From the NCBI GenBank assembly GCA_964556115.1, contig CAZKVC010000001.1, positions 62,001-126,000 of the forward strand: 64,000 nt of DNA, written 5' to 3'. The translations under genes and the position numbers were made by a program. The DNA is from Parvularcula sp964556115. Its GTDB lineage: Bacteria; Pseudomonadota; Alphaproteobacteria; Caulobacterales; Parvularculaceae. Under the pieces are notes generated by a model. It had not been told where the DNA came from. It was given only the letters and a program-made list of their open reading frames with translations, and did not search any database. This document shows positions 40,433-48,908 of the stretch, piece after piece (within the stretch, counting starts at the first letter, position 1; each line of letters begins with the position of its first letter).

Positions 40433-41485
40433 GTGCCCTGGACTGATCGCCTCAGCGTCGATCGCGCGGGTGTCGATCACCTGCGCGCTGCCCTGGCCAT
40501 GCGGGCCGGCAATATGGGGAGCTGGGCGTGGTCCATCCCCCAGGGCGTTGTGCGTGGCGACCCGCTGATCGCCGAGTTCTTCGGCTTCGATCCTGAAGAG
40601 GAGCCTTGGCCCATCGAGAACTTTTTCGATGGGATCGTCGATGACGATGTCGCTTACGTGCGTCCCGAGGTGGAGCGATCCATCGTACAGGATGACGATT
40701 ACATCACGGAATTCCGGGTCAAGCGCCCGGACGGTGAACCGACCCTCTGGCTCGCGGCGCGGGGCCGGGTGGTGGAGCGCGGGCCAGATGGCGAGCCGCT
40801 CCTGATGCTTGGTATCAATTGGGACATCACGCCTGAGAAGGAGCAGGAGCGCCGCCTGCAGCTCTTGGCTTCGGAAATGGACCACCGGGTGAAGAACGCC
40901 TTCGCCGTCATGCGTTCGCTGATTCGTCTCGCAGGGCGCTCGCCGGATGATCCCAAGGATCTGGCCGATACGCTCGGGGCACAATGCCAGGCCATGGCTG
41001 ACGCCCATTCGCTGTCGGCCAGGCTCAGCCGGGCGAGAAGCCTTGGCAGGAAAGAGGAAGGGTCGGATGTTGCCGCCCTGATCGACCGCGCCCTTCTGCC
41101 CTGGAAGCGCAGCGGCGACGCCAGGGCGATCGTCGAGATCAACGCCGAGAGGGGTATCGTCCTGCCCGATCACGGCCTTCAGGCGATCGCGATGATCATC
41201 TACGAGTTGACCACCAACGCGGCAAAGCATGGCGCGCTCGCCCTCGACGACGGTCAGCTGGTCGTAACCCTCACGCGCCGGGACGACAACAAGATGAAGC
41301 TTGTCTGGCACGAGACCGTTCCCGAAGGCCCCCTGGTCCGAAAAGGTGATGGAGCGGCAAAACCCGACCGCCGCGGTTTCGGCACGACCTTGATCGAGCA
41401 GTGCGTGACGACCCTCCGCGGAACGCTCGAGCGGGATCTCACGCCCACGGGCCTTCGTCTGACATTGGTCTTCCCGGACGATTGA
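40433..41485 (+). CDS. PAS-HWE family sensor histidine kinase
   Basis: A 350-residue cytosolic kinase: an N-terminal PAS domain (~20-140), and an HWE kinase core with SEMDHRVKNAFAVMRSLIRLA (phospho-acceptor His) and the ATPase part IYELTTNAAKHGAL, LVWHE (the W-x-E that names the group) and GFGTTLIE. Such kinases are typical of alphaproteobacteria, often feeding the PhyR general-stress pathway. No response regulator is next to it. The start is GTG 40433 without a clear ribosome site, so the first residues are uncertain. Confidence 0.93.
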   Translation: MPWTDRLSVDRAGVDHLRAALAMRAGNMGSWAWSIPQGVVRGDPLIAEFFGFDPEEEPWPIENFFDGIVDDDVAYVRPEVERSIVQDDDYITEFRVKRPDGEPTLWLAARGRVVERGPDGEPLLMLGINWDITPEKEQERRLQLLASEMDHRVKNAFAVMRSLIRLAGRSPDDPKDLADTLGAQCQAMADAHSLSARLSRARSLGRKEEGSDVAALIDRALLPWKRSGDARAIVEINAERGIVLPDHGLQAIAMIIYELTTNAAKHGALALDDGQLVVTLTRRDDNKMKLVWHETVPEGPLVRKGDGAAKPDRRGFGTTLIEQCVTTLRGTLERDLTPTGLRLTLVFPDD

Positions 41486-41541
41486 CGCACCATCCCCTCT
41501 GAGGGCTTGGCTCTGGCCGAGAAAAGGCCAAGAAGGGCGCC

Positions 41542-42750
41542 ATGACCACGCAAAGCTTCTATGCCCGCATCCGCGACACCCTCACCGAGATCGACGAGGA
41601 GGGCCTGACCAAGCCAGAGCGCCTGATCACTTCGAAACAGGGGCCGGAGGTGACGATCACCCATGAAGGCCGAGAGGTCCGGGCACTCAACTTCTGCGCC
41701 AACAACTATCTCGGCCTCGCTGACCACGAAGACCTGATCGCTGCCGCCAAACGCGGCGCGGAGGAGAACGGCTACGGCATGGCTTCTGTGCGCTTCATCT
41801 GCGGTACCCAGGAAAACCACCGCAGGCTCGAGCGGGAGCTTGCCGACTGGCTCGGCTTTGAGGATACGATCACCTTCGCGGCCTGCTTCGATGCCAACGC
41901 CGCTGTCTTCGAGCCGCTGCTAGGCCCCGAGGACGCGATCATCTCCGATAGCCTGAACCATGCCTCGATCATCGACGGGGTCCGGCTCTGCAAGGCCAAG
42001 CGCTTCCGTTACGACAACAACGACATGGCGTCGCTGGAGGAGCAGCTCAAAGCGGCCGACGAAGCGGGCGCCCGAACGAAGCTGATCGTCACCGACGGTG
42101 TCTTCTCCATGGACGGCTTCATCGCCCAGCTCGGCGCGATCACCGACCTCGCCGAGCGCTACGGGGCGCTCGTCATGGTCGATGACTGCCACGCCACCGG
42201 CTTCATGGGCGAAGGCGGACGCGGCACGCATGAGCATTGCGGCGTCATGGGCAAAATCGACATCCTGACCGGCACCCTGGGCAAGGCGCTCGGTGGCGGC
42301 ATGGGCGGGTTCATCTGTGCCCGGCAGGAGGTTGTCGATCTCCTGCGCCAGCGCGCCCGGCCTTATCTCTTCTCCAACGCTCTGGCTCCTGCCCTCGTCG
42401 AAGGCTCTCGCGAAGCGCTTCGGCTGGTGCGTGAAGGCGACGGGCTGCGTCGGCAGCTCTTTGCCAATGCTGAGCTCTTCCGCTCGCTGATGACCGATGC
42501 GGGCTTCGATCTTCTTCCCGGCGAGCATCCGATCATCCCGGTCATGCTCTATGATGCGAAGAAGGCGCAGAGTATGGCCGCGAGGCTTCTGGACGAAGGC
42601 GTTTTCGTCACCGGCTTCAGCTTCCCCGTCGTCCCGCGCGGCAGGGCCCGCATCAGGACACAGATGAACGCTGCCCATAGCGAAGCGCAGGTCCGGCAGA
42701 CGGTCGATGCCTTCATCAAGGTCGGCCGGGACCTCGGCGTCATCGACTGA
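41542..42750 (+). CDS. kbl: glycine C-acetyltransferase (2-amino-3-ketobutyrate CoA ligase)
   Basis: Kbl (402 aa) cleaves 2-amino-3-ketobutyrate with CoA to glycine and acetyl-CoA in threonine breakdown. It is an alpha-oxoamine synthase like HemA: NFCANNYLGLADH, SDSLNHASIIDG, VDDCHATGFMG and the PLP lysine in TGTLGKALGGGMGG. The threonine dehydrogenase tdh usually beside it is absent here. Confidence 0.96.
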   Translation: MTTQSFYARIRDTLTEIDEEGLTKPERLITSKQGPEVTITHEGREVRALNFCANNYLGLADHEDLIAAAKRGAEENGYGMASVRFICGTQENHRRLERELADWLGFEDTITFAACFDANAAVFEPLLGPEDAIISDSLNHASIIDGVRLCKAKRFRYDNNDMASLEEQLKAADEAGARTKLIVTDGVFSMDGFIAQLGAITDLAERYGALVMVDDCHATGFMGEGGRGTHEHCGVMGKIDILTGTLGKALGGGMGGFICARQEVVDLLRQRARPYLFSNALAPALVEGSREALRLVREGDGLRRQLFANAELFRSLMTDAGFDLLPGEHPIIPVMLYDAKKAQSMAARLLDEGVFVTGFSFPVVPRGRARIRTQMNAAHSEAQVRQTVDAFIKVGRDLGVID

Positions 42751-42752
42751 GC

Positions 42753-42980
42753 ATGCCTACAGTGTCACGCCGGCTCAGGGGCTGGCTCCTGGTCGGCGGA
42801 GGGTTCGCCTTCTTCCTCTCCGCCGTCCTCTTATATCTTGCTTTCAGCTTCAGCCCCTGCCCCGAACCGGAATGGGGCCAGTGCGACAGCGTTCCGTGGC
42901 TGGGCGCGGTCCCCTTGGTCGGCGGCATCGGCGACATCATCCTGACGGCCTGGGGCGTCACGTTGCTGAGGCGCAGATGA
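42753..42980 (+). CDS. small two-helix membrane protein
   Basis: A 75-residue protein starting two bases after kbl. Hydrophobic segments lie at about 11-32 and 48-70, joined by a loop with CPEPEWGQCDS, whose two cysteines could form a disulfide on the outer face. I do not recognise the family. The tight spacing suggests co-transcription with kbl. Confidence 0.7.
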   Translation: MPTVSRRLRGWLLVGGGFAFFLSAVLLYLAFSFSPCPEPEWGQCDSVPWLGAVPLVGGIGDIILTAWGVTLLRRR

Positions 42981-43018
42981 GGGGTCGATCAAAAGGGTAA
43001 AAACCCTAGGTTCCCAGT

Positions 43019-43852
43019 ATGGCCGAACACGTCCCCTCCCCCGCCCAGGTGAGCGAAGCCTTGGTCGCCCCTCCGGGCGCCGCGTTTTCACTGGCATCGC
43101 GCCCGAGCCGGGACGAGGTCCTCCTTGCTGACAAACGCGTCGCGAAGGCGTCGCTCAAGGATGATGCCAGCAGTATCGACCTGCTGCAGGACCGTCTTTA
43201 TGCGGAAGGTAGCCGTGCGCTCCTTTTGGTTCTGCAAGGGATGGACACCTCGGGGAAGAGCGGGACGATCAAGTCCGTCTTTCGCGCAACTTCACCGCTC
43301 GGCCTCACGGTCAAGGCATTCAAGAAACCGTCCGCTGAGGAAATGGCCCGCGACTATCTCTGGCGCGTCCACAAGGCGGTACCGCGCAAGGGGTATGTCG
43401 GCATCTTCGACCGTTCGCATTACGAAGACGTCCTCATCGCGAAGGTACGCAATCTCGCGGCACCCGAGGCGATCGACCAGCGCTACGACCAGATCAACAG
43501 TTTTGAAAAGCATCTCGTTCAGAACGGCATCGTCATTCTGAAATGCATGCTGAACATTTCCTGCGAGGAACAGGGCGAGCGCCTGCGGGACCGGGTGGAG
43601 AAACCGCACAAACGCTGGAAGTTCAATCCAGGTGATCTCGAAGACCGGGCGCTCTGGCCATCCTTCATGGACGCCTATGAGACCATGGTGCAGCGATGCT
43701 CCACCGCCCACGCGCCGTGGCATATCATACCCTCGGACTCGAAGACCCGCCGCAATGCGCTGGTAGCGCGCCTCGTTCGCGGCACGCTCGAGGCGATGAA
43801 CCCCGTTCATCCGGACCCGGGCTACGATCCTGCGGAATTCGATTTCAGCTAG
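43019..43852 (+). CDS. polyphosphate kinase 2 family protein
   Basis: A 277-residue PPK2 enzyme that transfers phosphate between polyphosphate and nucleotides. The Walker A motif LVLQGMDTSGKSGTIKSVF, the lid region, and Walker B FDRSHYEDVL are intact; NPGDLEDRALWPSFMDAYE and HIIPSDSKTRRN are typical of the short single-domain class that phosphorylates AMP or ADP. Its stop shares CTAG with the convergent winged-helix gene. Confidence 0.94.
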   Translation: MAEHVPSPAQVSEALVAPPGAAFSLASRPSRDEVLLADKRVAKASLKDDASSIDLLQDRLYAEGSRALLLVLQGMDTSGKSGTIKSVFRATSPLGLTVKAFKKPSAEEMARDYLWRVHKAVPRKGYVGIFDRSHYEDVLIAKVRNLAAPEAIDQRYDQINSFEKHLVQNGIVILKCMLNISCEEQGERLRDRVEKPHKRWKFNPGDLEDRALWPSFMDAYETMVQRCSTAHAPWHIIPSDSKTRRNALVARLVRGTLEAMNPVHPDPGYDPAEFDFS

Positions 43853-44070
43853 CTACGGACGCGCCAGCGGCCCGCTCCGTTTGCCAACCGGCCCTTCTGC
43901 GTCAGCGCATCAAGGTGACGCAGAGCATCGCTGAGCGGAAGATCGCACCACCGGGCAACCTCCTCGGCCGAAGCCATGCCTTTGCGTTTCACAGCTTCGA
44001 AGCAGGCAAGCTGCTGGAACTGGTCCACCCGGTTCTGCGCCGCGCGCCGTTTGAATGCTCTCGCTTCCAT
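43849..44070 (-). CDS. small winged-helix-like protein
   Basis: A 73-residue basic protein. QFQQLACFEAVKRKGMASAEEVARWCDLPLSDALRHLDALTQKGRLANGAGRWRVR has the helix-turn-helix plus wing of MarR/ROK-type DNA-binding proteins. ATG 44070 is preferred to a longer frame to 44181. It lies between ppk2 and sdaA, with 43 bases to the sdaA end. Role unknown. Confidence 0.7.
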   Translation of the reverse strand: MEARAFKRRAAQNRVDQFQQLACFEAVKRKGMASAEEVARWCDLPLSDALRHLDALTQKGRLANGAGRWRVRS

Positions 44071-44113
44071 GCGCGAAGGGTAGCGCGATACGGTTTTCGG
44101 CCTCTTTAACGGC

Positions 44114-45487
44114 TCAGCACTCGATGACGTTGACCGCCAGTCCGCCCTGGCTCGTCTCCTTGTATTTGTTGGACATATCAAGACCGGTCTGCCGCATGGT
44201 CTCGATCACCTGGTCGAGGCTCACCTTGCCCGGACTGTCCTCCTGCAGGGCAAGGCGCGCAGCGTTCACCGCCTTCACGGCGCCGATGGCGTTGCGTTCG
44301 ATACAGGGGATCTGGACCAGCCCGGCGACCGGATCACAGGTCAGCCCGAGATTGTGCTCCATGCCGATCTCGGCCGCATTGGCACATTGCTGGGGCGTCC
44401 CGCCCCAAACTGCCGCGAGCCCGGCAGCCGCCATGGAGCAGGCCACGCCCACCTCGCCCTGGCAGCCCATCTCCGCCCCGGAAATCGAGGCCCGCTGCTT
44501 GTAGAGGAGCCCGATACCCCCGGCGGTCAAAAGGAAGTTGCGCCGGGCTTCGTCCGAAAGTTCATCCTGCGGACAATATTTGCGAAGGACGGCAGGGATG
44601 ATGCCGGCCGCGCCATTGGTCGGTGCCGTGACGACCTTGCCGCCGGCAGCGTTCTCCTCGTTCACCGCCATGGCGTAGAGATTGAGGATATCGAAAAGAC
44701 GCTCCGGTTCGTTCGCCAGCGGGGTCGCCTGCACCTTCGCATGCAGCCCCGGCGCGCGGCGCTTGACTTTCAAGCCGCCGGGCAGGATGCCTTCGGTCGA
44801 AAGTCCGCGTTCGATACAGTCGAACATTACCTGCGCGACGGTATCGAGCTTGTCCCTGGTGTCTTGCCGCGGCCTGAAGCTTTCCTCATTCCGATAGATC
44901 ACTTCGGCGATCGTCAGCCCTTCAGCCTTGCAGATCTCGAGAAGCTCAGCGCCTGAGGTGAACGGATATCGGACTTCTGTCCGTGAGGGAACGATATCAT
45001 CTTCGACGGGCTTGGAAAGCTGCGCCTCCGACGCGATAAAGCCCCCGCCGGTCGAGAAGAACTGCTCATCGGCGATCGGCTCGCCGGCTTCGCCAAGAGC
45101 GCGTAGCTTCATGCCGTTTGGGTGCAGCTCCGGGATGATGTGTCCGGCAAGATCGACGTGGCGTTCATAGGTGAAGGGAATCATCCGCTCACCGAAGAGA
45201 TTGAGGAGACCCTCGTCCTCGATCCGTTTGAGATCCCCCTGCCCAACCTCAGGGTCGTAGGTCTCAGGGTCATGCCCAGCCAGACCGAGGGCGGTCGCGG
45301 TCAGCGTCCCGTGCCCTTCGCCGGTGAGAGCAAGCGAGCCTTGGAGCTGCACGTGGAGTTCGGCAATCCGGCTGCGGTCCTCCTCGGAGAGCTGGGCGAG
45401 GAAGCGGCGGGCAATGCGCATCGGACCGACAGTGTGGGAACTGGAAGGACCGATGCCGACGCGGAAAAGATCGAGAACCGAAATCAT
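44114..45487 (-). CDS. sdaA: L-serine ammonia-lyase, iron-sulfur type
   Basis: SdaA (457 aa) deaminates L-serine to pyruvate with a [4Fe-4S] cluster. The N-terminal beta domain starts MISVLDLFRVGIGPSSSHTVGPM; the cluster cysteines lie in EMGCQGEVG, LTCDPVAG and IPCIERN. Length fits the single-chain type. ATG 45487 is used. It sits 53 bases after the ABC1-family gene. Together with ald and kbl it indicates amino-acid catabolism. Confidence 0.97.
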   Translation of the reverse strand: MISVLDLFRVGIGPSSSHTVGPMRIARRFLAQLSEEDRSRIAELHVQLQGSLALTGEGHGTLTATALGLAGHDPETYDPEVGQGDLKRIEDEGLLNLFGERMIPFTYERHVDLAGHIIPELHPNGMKLRALGEAGEPIADEQFFSTGGGFIASEAQLSKPVEDDIVPSRTEVRYPFTSGAELLEICKAEGLTIAEVIYRNEESFRPRQDTRDKLDTVAQVMFDCIERGLSTEGILPGGLKVKRRAPGLHAKVQATPLANEPERLFDILNLYAMAVNEENAAGGKVVTAPTNGAAGIIPAVLRKYCPQDELSDEARRNFLLTAGGIGLLYKQRASISGAEMGCQGEVGVACSMAAAGLAAVWGGTPQQCANAAEIGMEHNLGLTCDPVAGLVQIPCIERNAIGAVKAVNAARLALQEDSPGKVSLDQVIETMRQTGLDMSNKYKETSQGGLAVNVIEC

Positions 45488-45540
45488 GCGCCGGAGATGA
45501 GGCCAAGCCGCCCCGCCCCGCAAGCCCCTAAAGCGACGGC

Positions 45541-46860
45541 TCAATCAAATCCGTGCTCACGCAGAAGCGCGCGGACGTTCACCCGCGCCCCGACCCTTGC
45601 TGCCAGCAGATACATGCCGCCGATTTTGCGGTGCAAGAACAGAAGGACGGGGTTGGGCGTGTGCACGAACTCGTTTCGGCGAAGGCTTTCGCCCGCATCG
45701 CGGATGCGCAGGGTCACGTCACTGGCCGCGAAGTCGAAGGGTTCATCCGTGCGCAGCGGCTCGAGACCGGCGAGGAACATGTCCCGCAATGCCTCTTCGT
45801 GAACCGGCTTCAGCTCTCCGCCGAAGAGGCCCAGCGCGAGAGCGCGTTCCCGGATCGCTTCCCAATCATTGCGTAGCCCTGCCTCGATCAGGGCCTTGTA
45901 GCCGTCCGAAAACTTCTCTGGCACTTCGCGGGTCGCGCCGAAATCGAGCAGCACGACCTGACCATCTTCGGGCCGGAAGCGGTAATTGGCGAAGTTCGGA
46001 TCGGTCTGGATCAGCCTGAAGACGAAGAGCTCCTGGATCACGAGATCGAACAGGCGGCGGACCACTTCGTCACGCATGTCCTGAGACTGCGCCGCGAGAG
46101 TTTCGATCGGTTCGCCGCGCTCGAAACTCATCGTCAGAACATCCGGGGTCGTCAGATCTTCTTCGAGGCGCGGCACGACGAAGCGCAGGTCATCACCGAG
46201 AAGCGCAGCGAAGCGCTCCATATAGGCGCCCTCACGCAGGTAATCGGCCTCCTCGTGAAGCTGCTTCTTACCCTCTTCGAACAACGGCCCCAGATTCATG
46301 CCTTTCGGTGCCTGCTGCGATAAGCGCAGAAGGGTGACGACATTGTCGACGTCGCTGTCGATGCTCTCGCGCACGCCCGGATACTGAACCTTGACCGCGA
46401 GGTCCCGGCCATCCCTGCTGATGGCGCGGTGAACCTGGCCGATGGAGGCGGCGGCGATGGGTTTGGGGTCGAAGCGTTTGAGGCGGGTCATCCAGCCCTT
46501 GCCCCAGGCGTCATCCAGGACCCGGCGAAGCTGCTGCGGCGGCATATGATGTGCCTGCTCCCGAAGCCGGGCAAAAACTTCTGCGATCTCGGGCGGCAGC
46601 ATGTCATCGCCGCCCATGGACATGAGCTGGCCGACCTTCATCGCCGCCCCGCGAAGCTGGGCGAGCTGCTCCGCAACCTTCTGGGCATTGCCGGGGGTGA
46701 GAAGCAGCCGGTCGAAGCTCACGCGTTCACCGCGCGCGAGGGTCCTCGCCCCTTCGCTCAGCATGTTGCCCGCAATCGAGGTGCCGAGCCCGCCAAAACG
46801 GGCAAGCCGTCCCAGGCGCCGTCTGGGCACTGCCATTCCCTTCGTTTCGCGGTCGGCCAT
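45541..46860 (-). CDS. ABC1/UbiB family atypical kinase
   Basis: A 439-residue protein of the ABC1 (ADCK/UbiB/AarF) family. The family's KxGQ motif is present as AAMKVGQLMSM, followed by the kinase-like parts PIAAASIGQVHRA, LAVKVQYPGVRE, QTDPNFANYRF and LLDFGATREV. Members support ubiquinone synthesis or lipid handling; this one lacks the C-terminal membrane helices of UbiB, so it is more like the soluble ABC1 group. ATG 46860 has GGGAG upstream and is preferred to TTG 46872. Confidence 0.93.
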   Translation of the reverse strand: MADRETKGMAVPRRRLGRLARFGGLGTSIAGNMLSEGARTLARGERVSFDRLLLTPGNAQKVAEQLAQLRGAAMKVGQLMSMGGDDMLPPEIAEVFARLREQAHHMPPQQLRRVLDDAWGKGWMTRLKRFDPKPIAAASIGQVHRAISRDGRDLAVKVQYPGVRESIDSDVDNVVTLLRLSQQAPKGMNLGPLFEEGKKQLHEEADYLREGAYMERFAALLGDDLRFVVPRLEEDLTTPDVLTMSFERGEPIETLAAQSQDMRDEVVRRLFDLVIQELFVFRLIQTDPNFANYRFRPEDGQVVLLDFGATREVPEKFSDGYKALIEAGLRNDWEAIRERALALGLFGGELKPVHEEALRDMFLAGLEPLRTDEPFDFAASDVTLRIRDAGESLRRNEFVHTPNPVLLFLHRKIGGMYLLAARVGARVNVRALLREHGFD

Positions 46861-47021
46861 GGGGTCTCCCAAGATCGTTTTGCTACCCGGTGAAGATAGT
46901 GCCGCCTAGCTTCGCTTCCATCGGGCGAAAGCGCACGGGGGCCAGTCGGTTAGCTGTCCGGCGGCCTTGGGCGGGGGGCGGGCTTCTTCTACAAGCTTAT
47001 AAACCAACGAAGGAGTCCCCT

Positions 47022-48908
47022 ATGACCGATGGGCAACGCGAAGTCGGCGATCGCCAGGCGTTCTGGCTCGAGCAGGCAGGCAGGCTGGACTGGATCACGC
47101 CGCCGACGAAAGCAGGGGACGTGTCCTGGAAGGCAGATGATTTCCACATCAGATGGTTCGAAGACGGCGTTCTCAACGCGAGCGCGCAATGCCTCGACCG
47201 CCATCTCGCCGCCCGGGCCGACAAGACGGCGATCCTCTGGGAAGGCGACGACCCTTCCGTCAGCAAGAGGATCAGCTACCGTGAAGCCCACGCGGAAACA
47301 TGCCGCATGGCGAATGTCCTGAAAGCCCGCGGCATCGGCAAGGGCGACAGGGTTATCCTCTACATGCCGATGGTGCCCGAAGCCGCTTATGCCATGCTTG
47401 CCTGCGCCAGGATCGGCGCGGTGCATTCGGTGGTCTTCGGCGGGTTCAGTCCCGACGCGCTCGCCTCGCGGATCCAAGACTGCGGCGCCACCGCCATCAT
47501 CACCGCCGACGAAGGACGCCGCGGCGGCCGGGCCGTCGCCCTCAAGAAGAACGTCGACGGAGCGATCGAGAAGGCCGGACCCGCTGGCGAGGCCGTGCGC
47601 CTGGTCCTGACCGTCCGCGTGACCGGGGCGGACGTCGCGTTCGCCGATGGCCGTGACCTCTGGTGGCATACGAGCCGAGACGATGTGACCTCGGATTGTC
47701 CGCCAGAGCCGATGAAGGCAGAAGACCCGCTTTTCATTCTCTACACCTCGGGATCGACCGGCAAGCCGAAAGGTGTCGTGCACACCACCGGCGGCTACAT
47801 GGTCTATGCCGCCTTCACTCATGACAAGGTTTTCGACGTGGCCGAGGACGATGTCTATTGGTGCACGGCCGATGTGGGATGGATCACCGGGCACAGCTAC
47901 ATCGTCTACGGACCTCTGGCCAATGGTGCCACCACGCTGATGTTCGAAGGGGTGCCGAACTGGCCCGATGCATCGCGCATGTGGCGGGTTGTCGAGAAGC
48001 ACAAGGTCACGCAGCTCTACACCGCACCGACTGCGATCCGCGCGATGATGCGGGAAGGCGACGAGCCCGTCCTGCGCTGCGACCGCTCGTCGCTCAAGCT
48101 CCTCGGCACGGTCGGTGAACCGATCAACCCCGAAGCATGGCGCTGGTACCACGAGGTCGTAGGCGAAAGCCGTTGCCCGGTGGTCGACACCTATTGGCAG
48201 ACCGAGACCGGCGGCATCCTCATTACCGCCCTCCCCCGTGACGCGATGGACAAACCCGGAGCTGCCACCAAGCCCATGTCCGGCATTCTTCCGGCTCTCG
48301 TCGACAATGACGGAAAGTTTCTTTCCGGTGCGGCCGAGGGGAACCTCGTGATGACAGAAAGCTGGCCCGGTCAGGCGCGGGGGGTCTGGGGCGATCAGGA
48401 GCGCTTCGTCCAGACCTATTTTTCTACCTATCCGGGCTTGTACTTCACCGGGGACGGCGCACGGCGGGACGAGGATGGCGACTACTGGATCACTGGCCGG
48501 GTCGATGATGTCCTGAACGTCAGTGGTCACCGCATGGGAACCGCCGAGATCGAAAGCGCCCTCGTCGCCCATCCTGCAGTCGCGGAAGCCGCGGTTGTCG
48601 GCTACCCTCACGATATCAAGGGCCAGGGGGTGCACTGCTATGTCCTCCTGAAGCAGGGAACGGGACCAAGTGATGCGCTTGCGGACGAACTCAAGGGACA
48701 TGTCCGGAAGGAGATCGGCCCCGTCGCTACGCCGGACCGGGTTCAGCTGGCGGTGGGCCTTCCCAAGACACGGTCAGGCAAGATCATGCGGCGCATCCTG
48801 CGCAAGATCGCCGAAGGGCATCCCGATCAGCTCGGCGATACGTCCACCCTCGCAGAGCCGCAGGTTGTCGATGACCTGGTCGAGGGCGCGAAGCGGTTCA
48901 GCGGCTGA
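47022..48908 (+). CDS. acs: acetyl-CoA synthetase-type AMP-forming ligase
   Basis: A 628-residue enzyme that activates acetate (or propionate) through an adenylate. Motifs: VVFGGFSPDALASRI, the P-loop YTSGSTGKPKGV, WCTADVGWITGHSY, DTYWQTETGG and the acetylatable lysine in PKTRSGKIMRRILR. Acs is usually ~650 aa; the small deficit lies in the N-terminus. AAGGAG precedes ATG 47022. The 3' end overlaps the TonB receptor gene by 11 bases. Confidence 0.93.
   Translation: MTDGQREVGDRQAFWLEQAGRLDWITPPTKAGDVSWKADDFHIRWFEDGVLNASAQCLDRHLAARADKTAILWEGDDPSVSKRISYREAHAETCRMANVLKARGIGKGDRVILYMPMVPEAAYAMLACARIGAVHSVVFGGFSPDALASRIQDCGATAIITADEGRRGGRAVALKKNVDGAIEKAGPAGEAVRLVLTVRVTGADVAFADGRDLWWHTSRDDVTSDCPPEPMKAEDPLFILYTSGSTGKPKGVVHTTGGYMVYAAFTHDKVFDVAEDDVYWCTADVGWITGHSYIVYGPLANGATTLMFEGVPNWPDASRMWRVVEKHKVTQLYTAPTAIRAMMREGDEPVLRCDRSSLKLLGTVGEPINPEAWRWYHEVVGESRCPVVDTYWQTETGGILITALPRDAMDKPGAATKPMSGILPALVDNDGKFLSGAAEGNLVMTESWPGQARGVWGDQERFVQTYFSTYPGLYFTGDGARRDEDGDYWITGRVDDVLNVSGHRMGTAEIESALVAHPAVAEAAVVGYPHDIKGQGVHCYVLLKQGTGPSDALADELKGHVRKEIGPVATPDRVQLAVGLPKTRSGKIMRRILRKIAEGHPDQLGDTSTLAEPQVVDDLVEGAKRFSG

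Noticed and set aside
46989..48701. 570-codon minus-strand frame opposite acs
   Set aside because: Antisense of a clear acetyl-CoA synthetase; no homology signal.
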